DNA of 53,017 bases, from positions 1 to 53,017 of the IMG/VR virus record IMGVR_UViG_3300042465_003316, one strand, 5' to 3'. The DNA is from a virus. Positions 23,342 through 31,877 of this stretch are shown piece by piece. Within the stretch, counting starts at the first letter, position 1. Each line of letters starts with the position of its first letter. The position numbers were made by a program, and so were the translations under genes. Below the pieces are notes generated by a model. The model saw only the letters and a list, made by a program, of their open reading frames with translations, did not search any database and was not told where the DNA came from.

Positions 23342-24658
23342 ATGGGTCAATTCAAACCAATGGTGAAGATGGAAACCACCGAGCCCTCGGTGATCCTGAA
23401 GCTGAAAAAGGGAGGCCACGTTTCGTCCGACAAAGACGAAAACGGCCACACCAACATGAAGGGCGCTGGCTTCAAGGCCAAGTATTCCGAAGAGGCTTGC
23501 GAAGGCGAGTCTCCCAAGAAGCCCTCGATGATGGATCGCCGCAAGGCAATGTCCGGTGCCATGCTGAACTCCAAAAACGGCGGCAAGGCCGAGAAAAAGG
23601 CCATGGGTGGCATGATGGGCAGGCCGGCGATGGCCGCGCCCGCTATGGACCCCCGCAGGGCGGCCATGATGAAAGCCATGATGGCCCGCAAGGCCGCTAT
23701 GGGTGCTGTTCCAATGGCAGCCCCGATGGCGGCCCCCGGCATGCCTGCCATGAAAAAAGGCGGCAAGGCTGACATGGACCAAGACAAGGCCATGGTCAAA
23801 AAGGCTTTCAAGCAGCACGACATGCAGGAGCACAAGGGCGGCAAGGGCGGCAAGGGCACCAAGCTCAAGCTGGCTACGGGCGGCTTGACCAACCCAATGA
23901 AAAAGGGGGGTTCCATCAACGATTTTCTCCACACCAAAACCGTGAAGATGAAGACCGCTGAGGGCTACCAAAAGTACGCCGAAGGTGGCGCTGTTAGTGG
24001 AAACGCTTTGAAAACCGTGAACATGGTTACGGCGGGCAAGGCCACTGGTGGCTTGACCAACCCAATGAAAAAGGGGGGTTCCATCAACGATTTTCTCCAC
24101 ACCAAAACCGTGAAGATGAAGACCGCTGATGGCTACCAAAAGTACGCCGAAGGTGGCGCTGTTAGTGGAAACGCTTTGAAAACCGTGAACATGGTTACGG
24201 CGGGCAAGGCCACTGGTGGCGTGGTAAATGGCATGGCTACGGGCGGTCTGACCAATCCTATGAAAAAAGGCGGTGCCGCAAAAAAGCATTTCGCCACGGG
24301 GGGCAGTGTTAGCACTGGCCGCGCCGTGGCAATGCCCAAGCATCCTGTCTCTAAGCCGGTAAGCAACACCGCCCAATCCGGCACCTTCAAAGAGGGCGGA
24401 AAGGTGAGTAAATTTCAGGTTGGAGGCGGGGCCGGGAACACAGACATGGGGACGGACATGACCGGCGGTGGGTACGATAGGTACTACACGGACCTTGAAA
24501 AAGGTAACGTGAAAGACCGGGAAGCCATTACTGGTTTGCCCGGTAGGGCTTACTCCGCCGCTAAACGGTTGTTAGGCATCAAACCTGAGGCAGGGGCCGG
24601 CAGGGGGAATGTAAACCCCCCTCTTGTCCGCAAATCGGGCGGCAGCGCTAAACGGTAA
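23342..24658 (+). CDS. Lys/Gly-rich repeat protein with GG motifs
   Basis: This is a 438-residue very basic protein rich in Lys, Gly, Met and Ala. It starts GQFKPMVKMETTEPS and has blocks such as MKKGGSINDFLHTKTVKM, YAEGGAV, LATGGLT and FATGGSV. A 56-residue unit is duplicated in tandem. There is no known domain, and the sequence looks largely disordered. Position just after the capsid-associated genes suggests a virion protein, perhaps DNA-condensing inside the head. The many hydrophobic-x-x-GG motifs link it to the large proteins at 10851, 13682, 24992 and 37252. Confidence 0.7.
   Translation: MGQFKPMVKMETTEPSVILKLKKGGHVSSDKDENGHTNMKGAGFKAKYSEEACEGESPKKPSMMDRRKAMSGAMLNSKNGGKAEKKAMGGMMGRPAMAAPAMDPRRAAMMKAMMARKAAMGAVPMAAPMAAPGMPAMKKGGKADMDQDKAMVKKAFKQHDMQEHKGGKGGKGTKLKLATGGLTNPMKKGGSINDFLHTKTVKMKTAEGYQKYAEGGAVSGNALKTVNMVTAGKATGGLTNPMKKGGSINDFLHTKTVKMKTADGYQKYAEGGAVSGNALKTVNMVTAGKATGGVVNGMATGGLTNPMKKGGAAKKHFATGGSVSTGRAVAMPKHPVSKPVSNTAQSGTFKEGGKVSKFQVGGGAGNTDMGTDMTGGGYDRYYTDLEKGNVKDREAITGLPGRAYSAAKRLLGIKPEAGAGRGNVNPPLVRKSGGSAKR
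23882..24217 (+). repeat. 168-bp tandem duplication inside the Lys/Gly-rich gene
   Basis: Copy 1 (23882-24049) and copy 2 (24050-24217) differ by one base that I can find (GAG versus GAT, Glu to Asp). The unit is 56 codons, so the frame is kept. A third, diverged partial copy starts at 24244 (GGTCTGACCAATCC). The near identity points to a recent duplication. Confidence 0.9.
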
Positions 24659-24659
24659 C

Positions 24660-24690
24660 AAGTAAGGGGCTTAAAATGCCCCTTACTTTC
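24660..24690 (+). terminator. intrinsic terminator
   Basis: AAGTAAGGGGC (24660-24670) and GCCCCTTACTT (24678-24688) form a perfect 11-bp stem with a TTAAAAT loop, ending in TTTC. It lies right after the stop of the Lys/Gly-rich gene and before a gene with its own GGAG site, so it probably ends or attenuates the head transcript. Confidence 0.75.
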
Positions 24691-24704
24691 AATTGGAGAA
24701 AATT

Positions 24705-24989
24705 ATGTCAACATTGACAAACGTATTTTCCGTTCATGAAGATGCGACTGGCACGATTTACGCTGGCGCAACAAATCTTGCTGGGTACCAAATAGCGCCC
24801 GGTGGAACGGCTGGTGAAATTGTGTTTCGTGATGGCGGTTCTGGTGGCACTGTGCGATTGCGCTTGAATATTCCTGCTGCCCCATTAACCCCAATTTCAA
24901 CGCTGATCCCCGGCAACGGTATCCGCTTCACAACCAACATCCATGTAACTTTGCCAGCAAGCGCGGCTGTAACCATTTTCTGCGGTTAA
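24705..24989 (+). CDS. small beta-rich structural-block protein
   Basis: The ATG at 24705 follows TTGGAGAAAATT and gives 94 residues (MSTLTNVFSVHEDATGTIYA). It has alternating Gly/Thr/Ile strands (GGTAGEIVFRDGGSGGTVRL, NGIRFTTNIHVTLPA) that suggest a compact beta-sandwich. Position suggests a minor virion protein. No family is recognised. Confidence 0.7.
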   Translation: MSTLTNVFSVHEDATGTIYAGATNLAGYQIAPGGTAGEIVFRDGGSGGTVRLRLNIPAAPLTPISTLIPGNGIRFTTNIHVTLPASAAVTIFCG

Positions 24990-24991
24990 TC

Positions 24992-25639
24992 ATGCCAAGC
25001 AAATCACCGGCCCAACATCGTTTGATGCAAGCCGCTGCCCACACCAAGGGCGGCTTTGGCGGCGTCCCGCAGAAGGTCGGCAAAGAGTTTGTCAAGGCCG
25101 ACAAAATGGCAGAAGGCGGAGTGGTTCAGTCTTTGAAAAAAGCTGGGTTTTATGAAACAGGGAAAGATAAAGCAGAACGCCTAAAAATCATCGATAACGT
25201 AACAACCAAACCTCAACGGGTGCAAATTGTGGAAAAACTATTTTCAACCAAGAAAATGAAAGAGGGTGGTCTGTACGCCAACATCCATGCCAAGCAGGAG
25301 CGTATTGCCAAGGGCTCAGATGAGCGCATGCGCAAACCGGACAGCAAGGGCGCGCCAACTGCCACGGCTTTCCGGGATTCGGCAAAGACCAAGCGGATGG
25401 CCGATGGCGGCGTTGCAAGCCTTGGGGGCATGGTTTCCAGCACGCCCAACACACCAACGGTAGCCTCGCGTGATAACAGCCGAGCACCGCAAAACATGTT
25501 GGACGGTGCCCAACAGACAGCGGATAACGACATTGAAGGTGGTGACGGTGAAAAGATGTACGGCTACAAGAAGGGTGGTCACATCACCACCCGGCGTATG
25601 TCTACCTGCAGCCCATCCAAGAAGTCTTCCAACTGGTAA
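24992..25639 (+). CDS. basic protein with GG motifs
   Basis: This is a 215-residue protein starting MPSKSPAQHRLMQAAAHTKG and followed by VPQKVGKEFVKADK, an N-terminal pattern I recall from many phage proteins of unknown function. It contains MAEGGVV (25106), MADGGVA (25397) and a KKGGHIT end, the same kind of motif as in the large head-region proteins. It starts two bases after the previous stop. Confidence 0.75.
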   Translation: MPSKSPAQHRLMQAAAHTKGGFGGVPQKVGKEFVKADKMAEGGVVQSLKKAGFYETGKDKAERLKIIDNVTTKPQRVQIVEKLFSTKKMKEGGLYANIHAKQERIAKGSDERMRKPDSKGAPTATAFRDSAKTKRMADGGVASLGGMVSSTPNTPTVASRDNSRAPQNMLDGAQQTADNDIEGGDGEKMYGYKKGGHITTRRMSTCSPSKKSSNW

Positions 25640-25644
25640 AGGCC

Positions 25645-25899
25645 ATGGCAAAGAAGTCCCCCTCTTTAGCAATTGGCCGGGGCGAGAAGCTGCCCGTGTC
25701 CAAGGGCGCCGGCCTTACTGAAAAAGGACGCGCCAAGTACAATCGAGAGACGGGGGCGAATCTGAAGGCCCCACAGCCCAAGGGAGGCGCCCGCAAGGAC
25801 TCGTTTTGCGCTCGCATGAGCGGCGTGGTGGAACACTCCAAGGGTGACGCACCCCGCGCAAAGGCATCATTAAAACGCTGGGATTGCCCCGGCTGGTAA
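25645..25899 (+). CDS. DUF6321-like small phage protein
   Basis: This 84-residue protein has GEKLPVSKGAGLTEKGRAKY, then ETGANLKAPQPKGGARKDSF, CARMSGVVEH and a terminal LKRWDCPGW. This is a highly conserved pattern in tailed phages of aquatic bacteria (DUF6321, as I recall the name). Two conserved Cys (in SFCAR and WDCPGW) may bind metal. Function is unknown. Confidence 0.82.
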   Translation: MAKKSPSLAIGRGEKLPVSKGAGLTEKGRAKYNRETGANLKAPQPKGGARKDSFCARMSGVVEHSKGDAPRAKASLKRWDCPGW

Positions 25900-25908
25900 G
25901 GACACAAC

Positions 25909-26982
25909 ATGGCGTACTCCGGCACCGTCGGTCAGACCGTAATCTCCGTCCAGACGCTGATCGATCACGGTGCGCGTCGTTGCGGCAAGCTGGCCGAAGA
26001 GTTGGCGGTCGAGCAAGTGCAATCGGCCAAGGAGTCGCTCTTCTTTTTCCTGTCCAATCTGGCGAACCTTGGGATCAACTACTGGGCCATCAACAAGACC
26101 GTCATTGGCCTGAACGCTAACCAGTACATCTACAGCCTCCCGGTGGGCGCTGTGGACGCCCAGAACGTGCTCTACAGGCAGATGAACAGGCCGGTGGGTA
26201 CCTACACCTCATCCGCAGGCGGAACGGCCTCCAACGCCGCTGACAACGACCTGACCACGTACTGCCAGCAGACATCCACCAACGGCAACATCGCCGTGGA
26301 TTTTGGCGTTACGGACCCGCAGTACATCGGCTCCATCGGGTTCATGCCCTACGTTGCCGGCGGCGGCAGTGCCACGTGGAACTACGTGCTGGAATACTCC
26401 ACGGACGGTGTGGCATGGAACAACCTTGCCACGGGCGTTAACGTAGCGGTGTCGGACATGGCTTGGGTGTGGACGGACATCGACCCCGGCCAGAACGTCG
26501 AGTTCTACCGCATGCGTGCCACCAATGGCACCACGCTGTCCCTGCGCGAGTTGTATTTTGGCAACAACTCCCGCGAACTGCAGATGTCCCGGCTGAACCG
26601 CGACGACTACACCAACCTGCCCAACAAGAATTTCACGGCCAACCAGCCTTTCCAGTTCTGGTTCGATCGGACCATCCCCCAGCCCACGATGTACCTGTGG
26701 CCGGTGCCGTCTGACCCATTCGTGCAGATGACGGTGTGGTACTCACGCCAGATCATGGACGTGGGTGCCCTGAACGGCCAGCTAGAGATACCCCAGCGCT
26801 GGTACGAGGCGGTCCTGATGAACCTGTCCCACCGGATGAGCTTGGAGCTACCGGGCGTGCCCTTGGATCGCGTTGGGTACCTTGAGAAGATGGCCGCCCA
26901 GTATCTCAATGACGCCGAGAGCGAAGAACGGGATAAATCTCCGATTTATCTGGCCCCGAATATTTCAGTTTACACACGCTGA
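25909..26982 (+). CDS. head-tail adaptor with inserted discoidin (F5/8 C) domain
   Basis: This is a 357-residue protein. The N-terminal helices (VQTLIDHGARRCGKLAEELA, then SAKESLFFFLSNLANLGINYW) and the C-terminal block (LWPVPSDPFVQMTVWYSRQI, RWYEAVLMNLSHRMSLELPG) resemble podoviral gp4/adaptor proteins that bind the portal. Between them, residues about 97-219 (AADNDLTTYCQQTSTNGNIA, VDFG, WNYVLEYSTDGVAWNNLA, YRMRATNG) form a galactose-binding-like F5/8 type C domain that could bind surface sugars. It overlaps the next gene by 1 bp. Confidence 0.8.
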   Translation: MAYSGTVGQTVISVQTLIDHGARRCGKLAEELAVEQVQSAKESLFFFLSNLANLGINYWAINKTVIGLNANQYIYSLPVGAVDAQNVLYRQMNRPVGTYTSSAGGTASNAADNDLTTYCQQTSTNGNIAVDFGVTDPQYIGSIGFMPYVAGGGSATWNYVLEYSTDGVAWNNLATGVNVAVSDMAWVWTDIDPGQNVEFYRMRATNGTTLSLRELYFGNNSRELQMSRLNRDDYTNLPNKNFTANQPFQFWFDRTIPQPTMYLWPVPSDPFVQMTVWYSRQIMDVGALNGQLEIPQRWYEAVLMNLSHRMSLELPGVPLDRVGYLEKMAAQYLNDAESEERDKSPIYLAPNISVYTR

Positions 26983-27257
26983 TGCCACGCTATCTTGACA
27001 CCGAAGGCAATGCGTCCCTAGCCATCGCGGTATGCGATCGGTGCAAGATGAAGCGTGCGTTCTCGTCACTGGGCTCGGACCCCAACGTCCCGGGCCTGCG
27101 CGTATGCGATCAGGGGTGCGCGGATCAGCTTGACCCCTACCGGCTCGCCGCGCGGCAGACAGAACGGATAAACTTGAGGTTCCCGAGGCCCGACGTAGAC
27201 CTGACTGGCTTTGATGACCAGTCCCCGGCCTACGAGGGGAAATACGGGCCTCCCTAG
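26982..27257 (+). CDS. small zinc-ribbon-like protein
   Basis: This 91-residue protein has CDRCKMKR near residue 18 and CDQGC near residue 43, a likely zinc ribbon, followed by LDPYRLAARQTERINLRFPR and PDVDL. This short conserved protein is usual between adaptor and fibre genes in such phages. Function is unknown. Confidence 0.8.
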   Translation: MPRYLDTEGNASLAIAVCDRCKMKRAFSSLGSDPNVPGLRVCDQGCADQLDPYRLAARQTERINLRFPRPDVDLTGFDDQSPAYEGKYGPP

Positions 27258-27272
27258 CTCTAAGGCAAGAAC

Positions 27273-30200
27273 ATGGCACAAACTGGTTACACCCCAATAT
27301 CTCTGTATTACTCGGCAACAGGTGCTGCGGTTCCTACGGCTGGAAACTTAGCTGCCGGCGAATTAGCGCTGAATACCAACGACGGCAAGCTGTATTACAA
27401 GAACAGTTCGGGGGTAGTGACACTTCTGGCGGGGGCAACCGCAGGCCCCGCTGGCGGCTCAACCACGCAGATTCAGTACAACAACGCTGGCGCGTTGGCT
27501 GGCAACGGGGCCATGACGTTCAACAGCGGGACCAGCACCACTACGCTGACGAGGCTGAACCTCACCAATGCCCTTGGGGTGGCCTACGGGGGCACAGGTC
27601 TTACCGCAGGCACCTCCGGTGGTGTTTTAGCGTATACCGCCACAGGCGTACTGGCATCATCCGCTGCATTGGCAGCAAATGCCTTGGTCATTGGTGGCGG
27701 GGCTGGTGCGGCTCCAAGCACCACAACCACAGGCACGGGGGTTCTAACTTTCCTTGGAACACCCTCAAGTGCCAACCTTGCAGCGGCGGTAACAGATGAA
27801 ACAGGCTCTGGCGCGCTGGTGTTTGGAACATCGCCCACATTCACTACGTCAGTGGTTGGCGGCGCGACGATGGCGGTATTCAACACAACCAGCACAACGG
27901 TGAATGCCTTTGGCGCAGCCACCGCGCTGAACATTGGCGCGGCCACGGGCACGTTGACGGTAGCCAACACCACCCTTGCAGCCAAGGCCCTCACAGCTAC
28001 TTCCATTGCCAACTCTGCCCTAACGGCTACGCGCTTGGTCTACAGCGGCACAGCGGGTCTTGAGGTTGACTCGGCCAACCTGACATTCAACGGCACAGAC
28101 CTGACTGTCTCTGGTGCAGTGAACGCCGGTTCTATCAACGCCACCACGCTTGATCTGACAAACCTTGAGGTCACCAACATCAAGGCCAAGGACGGCACTG
28201 CTGCAATAACTATTGCTGACTCGACTGGTGCGGTAACAGTTTCATCTGCGTTCTCTACACAAGGCAACACAACCCTTGGCGATGCCACTACAGACACTGT
28301 GACGGTGAATGGGTATATGGGTGTGGGGGGTGCTCCAGCAGCTTCAACTTCGGTGTATGTTGGTTCAACCGCACTTTCTGGAACAACGCAAAGCGGATTT
28401 CATTCAAACATCACTGGCACTTCAGCGGCTACAAGTAATATTCTGGGTTTTTATGCCTCGCCAAATACCGCCGCTTCTGCTTTTACAGTTTCTAATCTTT
28501 CTGGTTTTCGTGTTGACAGCGCAATACTTGGCGCAGGTTCAACAATTACAAATCAACATGGTTTGTATATTTCAAACCTTACTACGGGAACTAACAACTA
28601 CGGCATTACATCCCTAGTTTCCAGCGGCACAAACAAGTGGAACATCTACGCCTCTGGTACTGCGGCTAACTACTTTGCTGGCAGTGTTGGGATTGGGACA
28701 AGTTCGCCGAGTGCAAAGCTAGACATTGAGGACCTTGGTAACACTGTGGCCGCCCACATATTTACCTCCGACAACGTATCCGGCGCGACAGCTTCTCTTG
28801 TTTTTGGAACCACTCCCGGATCAAGAACCAAGGCCAGCATTAACATGGTCAACAGTAACACGGGCAACGCTGAAGGCGACTTAGCCTTTTTAACAAATAG
28901 CGGCGCTTCCCTTGCAGAACGTGTGCGAATTCTTGGCACAGGCAACGTAGGTATTGGAACGAGTTCGCCTACCAACACCCTGTCTGTAACAGGCTCTGCT
29001 AACGTCACAGGCAACGTAACCCTTGGTGATGCCACCACAGACATCGTGACAGTAAATGGGTATATGGGGGTGGGTGCGGCTCCGCTTACCAATTACGGAC
29101 TGTTCGTTGCACCAACTGCACTAGCCAGCACCTTGCAGGTCGGTATCGGTGGCAGTCCGACAATTACGTCAGCCGCTACTTCTGTTGGCATTGGTGTACT
29201 CAGCAGTGTCTCCACCGCCGCCGCTGCATTTACGGTCAGCAATGTTTACGGGCTGTATGTAGCTCTCGGAACCAAAGGCGCTGGCAGCACCATCACCAAT
29301 CAGCACGGCCTTGCTATCGTTGACCAAACCCAAGGCACCAACAACTACGGCATTACATCCCTAGTTTCCAGCGGTACAAACAAGTGGAACATCTACGCGA
29401 GTGGGACTGCTGCGAATTACTTTGCTGGAAATGTGCAGTTCGCTGCTGGCACTGCTGCTGCTCCGGCACTTACTCGGTTTGGTGACGAGAATACAGGCAT
29501 CTTCTTCCCCGCCGCTGACACCATTGCTTTTGCTGAAGGTGGCGCGGAGGCTATGCGTATCACCAGCGCAGGTAGCCTGTTAATAGGGGCAACAGCACTA
29601 GCGTTTGCTGAAACATTCCAGATGTACGGTAACTACGCCGTATTTAACAATGCAAGCTATACAGGATTTATTGGTGGAGGCACTTCTCTTGGTACGGCGA
29701 CGGCTTCAGATTTTGTAATTAGATCGTCCAACGCACTAGCGTTTTTAAGTGGTGGTGCAACAGAACGCATGCGTCTTGACTCCTCCGGCAACCTAGGCTT
29801 AGGGGTTACTCCTAGTGCAAGTGCTACATGGGCTGGAGGGGGTTCTATCCCCAGTATTGATCTGGAAAAATCCGCAACGTATGCCCCAATATTAGCTAAA
29901 ACATATTCCAACACCGCTACTTCTGGCGGTATGTTGGTGCTTGCACATTCAAGATCGAGTGCTGTAGGAACTCAAGTAGCTAATTCTCCCGGTGACAACC
30001 TTGGGTTTATTTCTTTTGAAGGCGTTAATACTTCATCTGCAATAGCGGGTTCTTCTTATATTACAGGCGTGGTAGATGGTGCAAACGGCGCTACATATAT
30101 TCCGGGCGCGCTAGTTTTTTTTACAGGTACAAATGCTGCTAATCCGGCAGAACGCATGCGCCTAGACAGTTCCGGCAACGTAGGTATTGGGACAAGTTCG

Positions 30201-30539
30201 CCTGAGCAAAAATTAACAGTTAATGGCATTGTCCAAGCAAGAACAGCCGTTACAGCCGTTGCTATAGCGAATGGCGCTACGGCAACAATTATCACCCCAC
30301 CAAGAGGATTTTCGTACATAAACATCTCACGCTCTGACACAGCGGCGCAAGGTCTTTTGCTTCTTGTTTTTAGAACCACGACAACACTTGAAATTGTCAG
30401 TACCGTGAGCGACAAAACATCCGCAAGTTACTCTGCCACTGTAAGTGGTACTGCTTTGCAAGTTACCAATTCTTCAGGAGCAACAGTATCGTTTTACGCT
30501 TCCTGCGTCTGCCTTGCTTATGGTACGGGCGGCGGCTAA
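27273..30539 (+). CDS. tail fibre protein
   Basis: This is a 1088-residue protein behind AAGGCAAGAAC. It starts TPISLYYSATGAAVPTAGNL, then KLYYKNSSGVVTLLAG, the usual attachment segment. The shaft holds many fibre repeats (VGIGTSSP, AERMRLDSSGNVG, FGDENTGIFFPAADTIAF). The C-terminus (residues about 990-1088) is a short beta domain without the S74 chaperone triad that I can see. A 249-residue internal block is duplicated. It probably binds the host receptor. Confidence 0.85.
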   Translation: MAQTGYTPISLYYSATGAAVPTAGNLAAGELALNTNDGKLYYKNSSGVVTLLAGATAGPAGGSTTQIQYNNAGALAGNGAMTFNSGTSTTTLTRLNLTNALGVAYGGTGLTAGTSGGVLAYTATGVLASSAALAANALVIGGGAGAAPSTTTTGTGVLTFLGTPSSANLAAAVTDETGSGALVFGTSPTFTTSVVGGATMAVFNTTSTTVNAFGAATALNIGAATGTLTVANTTLAAKALTATSIANSALTATRLVYSGTAGLEVDSANLTFNGTDLTVSGAVNAGSINATTLDLTNLEVTNIKAKDGTAAITIADSTGAVTVSSAFSTQGNTTLGDATTDTVTVNGYMGVGGAPAASTSVYVGSTALSGTTQSGFHSNITGTSAATSNILGFYASPNTAASAFTVSNLSGFRVDSAILGAGSTITNQHGLYISNLTTGTNNYGITSLVSSGTNKWNIYASGTAANYFAGSVGIGTSSPSAKLDIEDLGNTVAAHIFTSDNVSGATASLVFGTTPGSRTKASINMVNSNTGNAEGDLAFLTNSGASLAERVRILGTGNVGIGTSSPTNTLSVTGSANVTGNVTLGDATTDIVTVNGYMGVGAAPLTNYGLFVAPTALASTLQVGIGGSPTITSAATSVGIGVLSSVSTAAAAFTVSNVYGLYVALGTKGAGSTITNQHGLAIVDQTQGTNNYGITSLVSSGTNKWNIYASGTAANYFAGNVQFAAGTAAAPALTRFGDENTGIFFPAADTIAFAEGGAEAMRITSAGSLLIGATALAFAETFQMYGNYAVFNNASYTGFIGGGTSLGTATASDFVIRSSNALAFLSGGATERMRLDSSGNLGLGVTPSASATWAGGGSIPSIDLEKSATYAPILAKTYSNTATSGGMLVLAHSRSSAVGTQVANSPGDNLGFISFEGVNTSSAIAGSSYITGVVDGANGATYIPGALVFFTGTNAANPAERMRLDSSGNVGIGTSSPEQKLTVNGIVQARTAVTAVAIANGATATIITPPRGFSYINISRSDTAAQGLLLLVFRTTTTLEIVSTVSDKTSASYSATVSGTALQVTNSSGATVSFYASCVCLAYGTGGG
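28274..29767 (+). repeat. 747-bp diverged internal duplication in the fibre gene
   Basis: Two landmarks recur with the same shift of 747 bp: the LGDATTDxVTVNGYMGVG segment (28274 and 29021) and the NNYGITSLVSSGTNKWNIYA segment (28593 and 29340). The second landmark is almost identical over about 60 bp and the sequence between is more diverged. This is a duplication of 249 codons, followed by divergence or partial conversion. Confidence 0.75.
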
Positions 30540-30560
30540 TTTAACCCCAAAGGAACCACC

Positions 30561-30887
30561 ATGACAAATATCACTTGGACAATTACGGCTTTGGATTGCC
30601 TGCCCCTCGCGGACGGCGTGACCAACTACGCCATCACCGCTCACTGGACATGCTCTGGTACTGACGGCACCTACACCTCGTCGGTTTACTCAACCTGCTC
30701 CTTCCCTGCACCAACTGGCCCAACGAGCCAGTACACCCCTTACGCTGATCTGACGCAAGATCAAGTGCTGGGCTGGGTATGGGCCAACGGCGTGGATAAA
30801 GACGCTACCGAGGCCGCTGTGCAGCAGCAGCTTGACAACCAGATCAATCCACCGGTGGTGACCCCGCCACTGCCTTGGGTCGCATAA
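30561..30887 (+). CDS. DUF7936-like phage protein
   Basis: This is a 108-residue protein behind AAAGGAACCACC. It has ITWTITALDCLPLADGV, ITAHWTCSGTDGTYTSSVYS, TPYADLTQDQVLGWVWANGV and ends PPVVTPPLPWVA. This strongly patterned small protein follows fibre genes in many phages (DUF7936 as I recall). It may be a fibre-associated or tail protein. Confidence 0.82.
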   Translation: MTNITWTITALDCLPLADGVTNYAITAHWTCSGTDGTYTSSVYSTCSFPAPTGPTSQYTPYADLTQDQVLGWVWANGVDKDATEAAVQQQLDNQINPPVVTPPLPWVA

Positions 30888-30893
30888 CGGGAC

Positions 30894-30915
30894 GCTGCCA
30901 CCCGCTCTTGGCAGC
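30894..30915 (+). other. hairpin between two small genes
   Basis: GCTGCCA (30894-30900) and TGGCAGC (30909-30915) form a perfect 7-bp stem with an 8-base loop, just after the stop at 30887. No T-run follows. It is probably an mRNA processing or stabilising hairpin at the start of the lysis region. Confidence 0.5.
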
Positions 30916-30934
30916 ACACTGAAAGGAAAGCGAT

Positions 30935-31162
30935 ATGGAAAACAAAAAGCCCCAGATCGTCACGATAGACGGTGTTGAGCATGACGCCAACACTTTTACT
31001 GAACAGCAAATCCTGCTGCTGAACCACACGGTTGACCTTGATCGCAAGATTGGCTCAACCCAGTTTCAACTACAGCAACTCCAAGTCGGCAAGGATTCGT
31101 TCCTGAAGCTGCTCAAGGAAGCGCTGGCAACCACTGAAAAAGTCGAAGCCGAAGCTGTATGA
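30935..31162 (+). CDS. DUF6447-like small protein
   Basis: This 75-residue protein has IVTIDGVEHDANTFTEQQIL and then a coiled coil with two-heptad spacing (LDRKIGSTQFQLQQLQVGKD). This matches small phage proteins I recall as DUF6447. It overlaps the next gene by 4 bp (ATGA). Function is unknown. Confidence 0.8.
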   Translation: MENKKPQIVTIDGVEHDANTFTEQQILLLNHTVDLDRKIGSTQFQLQQLQVGKDSFLKLLKEALATTEKVEAEAV

Positions 31163-31419
31163 AGACCGCTCCCCTGCCCGTTCTATGGTTCTTGAACCTC
31201 GCTGGTGCCTTGGCTGTAACAACGCCTTGGAAGACGGTGTACTGCCGACCCGGCGAAGAACTGAACTACGCCCTTGCTGCCCACGAGGCGGTGCATGTGG
31301 CGCAGATCGAACGGGATGGGGCTGTTAAGTGGACCGTCAAGATTTTCTACTACCTGCTGCGTTACGGGTACCTAAAAAGTCCCTACGAGGTAGAAGCGCG
31401 AACGAAAGCTGGATACTGA
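31159..31419 (+). CDS. small HExxH protein, possible metallopeptidase-like
   Basis: This 86-residue protein begins with a hydrophobic segment (PVLWFLNLAGALAV, residues about 7-20). It then has HEAVHVAQIERDGAVKW, an HExxH zinc motif at about residue 42, and a YLKSPYEVEARTKAGY end whose E-x-E could supply the third ligand. It lies in the lysis region. It is short for a peptidase, so catalytic activity is inferred only from the motif. Confidence 0.72.
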   Translation: MKTAPLPVLWFLNLAGALAVTTPWKTVYCRPGEELNYALAAHEAVHVAQIERDGAVKWTVKIFYYLLRYGYLKSPYEVEARTKAGY

Positions 31420-31421
31420 AC

Positions 31422-31877
31422 ATGCTTGACCTCACCAAGGCCATTGGAGCGGTTGCAGCAAGCGTTGCTGCATTGGGCGGCAGCTACACCCTTGCCGACA
31501 AGTTTGGTTGGTTTGATCGTGCTATCTTGGAGTGGGCACCAGAGCATTTTAAAATCACAGCAGCCGTTGGACAGCCGATCACAGTCACTGTTGCTCGGAT
31601 CAAGAAACGTGATGATTGCTCGGTAGAAAGTTTTACCCCGAGCGTTCGAGATGCCGCAGGTATGGTGCATGAAGCCACCACCACGGCCAGCAAATTCAGC
31701 GGCCCAGCAGGGCCAACAATTGATACGTTCACTTACCAACTCACCATGGTGAGGAAAGAAAAGATTGCCCCCGGCACGGCAACTCTTCTGGCAACCATTA
31801 AGTACAAATGCCCCGAGGGGGAGCGCGTGGTGCAGTACCCCCGCCACGCAAACTTGTCATTTTTGTTGGAGAAATAA
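31422..31877 (+). CDS. membrane-anchored protein in lysis cassette
   Basis: The ATG at 31422 lies two bases after the previous stop and gives 151 residues. Residues about 4-20 (LTKAIGAVAASVAALGGSYT) are a likely signal anchor or transmembrane segment. The rest is a beta-rich domain with two Cys (DDCSVESF and KYKCPEGE) that may form a disulphide. It precedes the holin with a TAATG overlap. The role is unknown, perhaps periplasmic. Confidence 0.7.
   Translation: MLDLTKAIGAVAASVAALGGSYTLADKFGWFDRAILEWAPEHFKITAAVGQPITVTVARIKKRDDCSVESFTPSVRDAAGMVHEATTTASKFSGPAGPTIDTFTYQLTMVRKEKIAPGTATLLATIKYKCPEGERVVQYPRHANLSFLLEK

Noticed and set aside
27584-30415. Minus-strand frames in the fibre gene rich in Val/Ala/Pro
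   Set aside because: They arise from the Thr/Gly-rich plus-strand repeats and lack start signals.
27273-30539. Diversity-generating retroelement acting on the fibre gene
   Set aside because: The internal duplication has no adenine-specific pattern that I can see, and no reverse transcriptase gene is present in the window.
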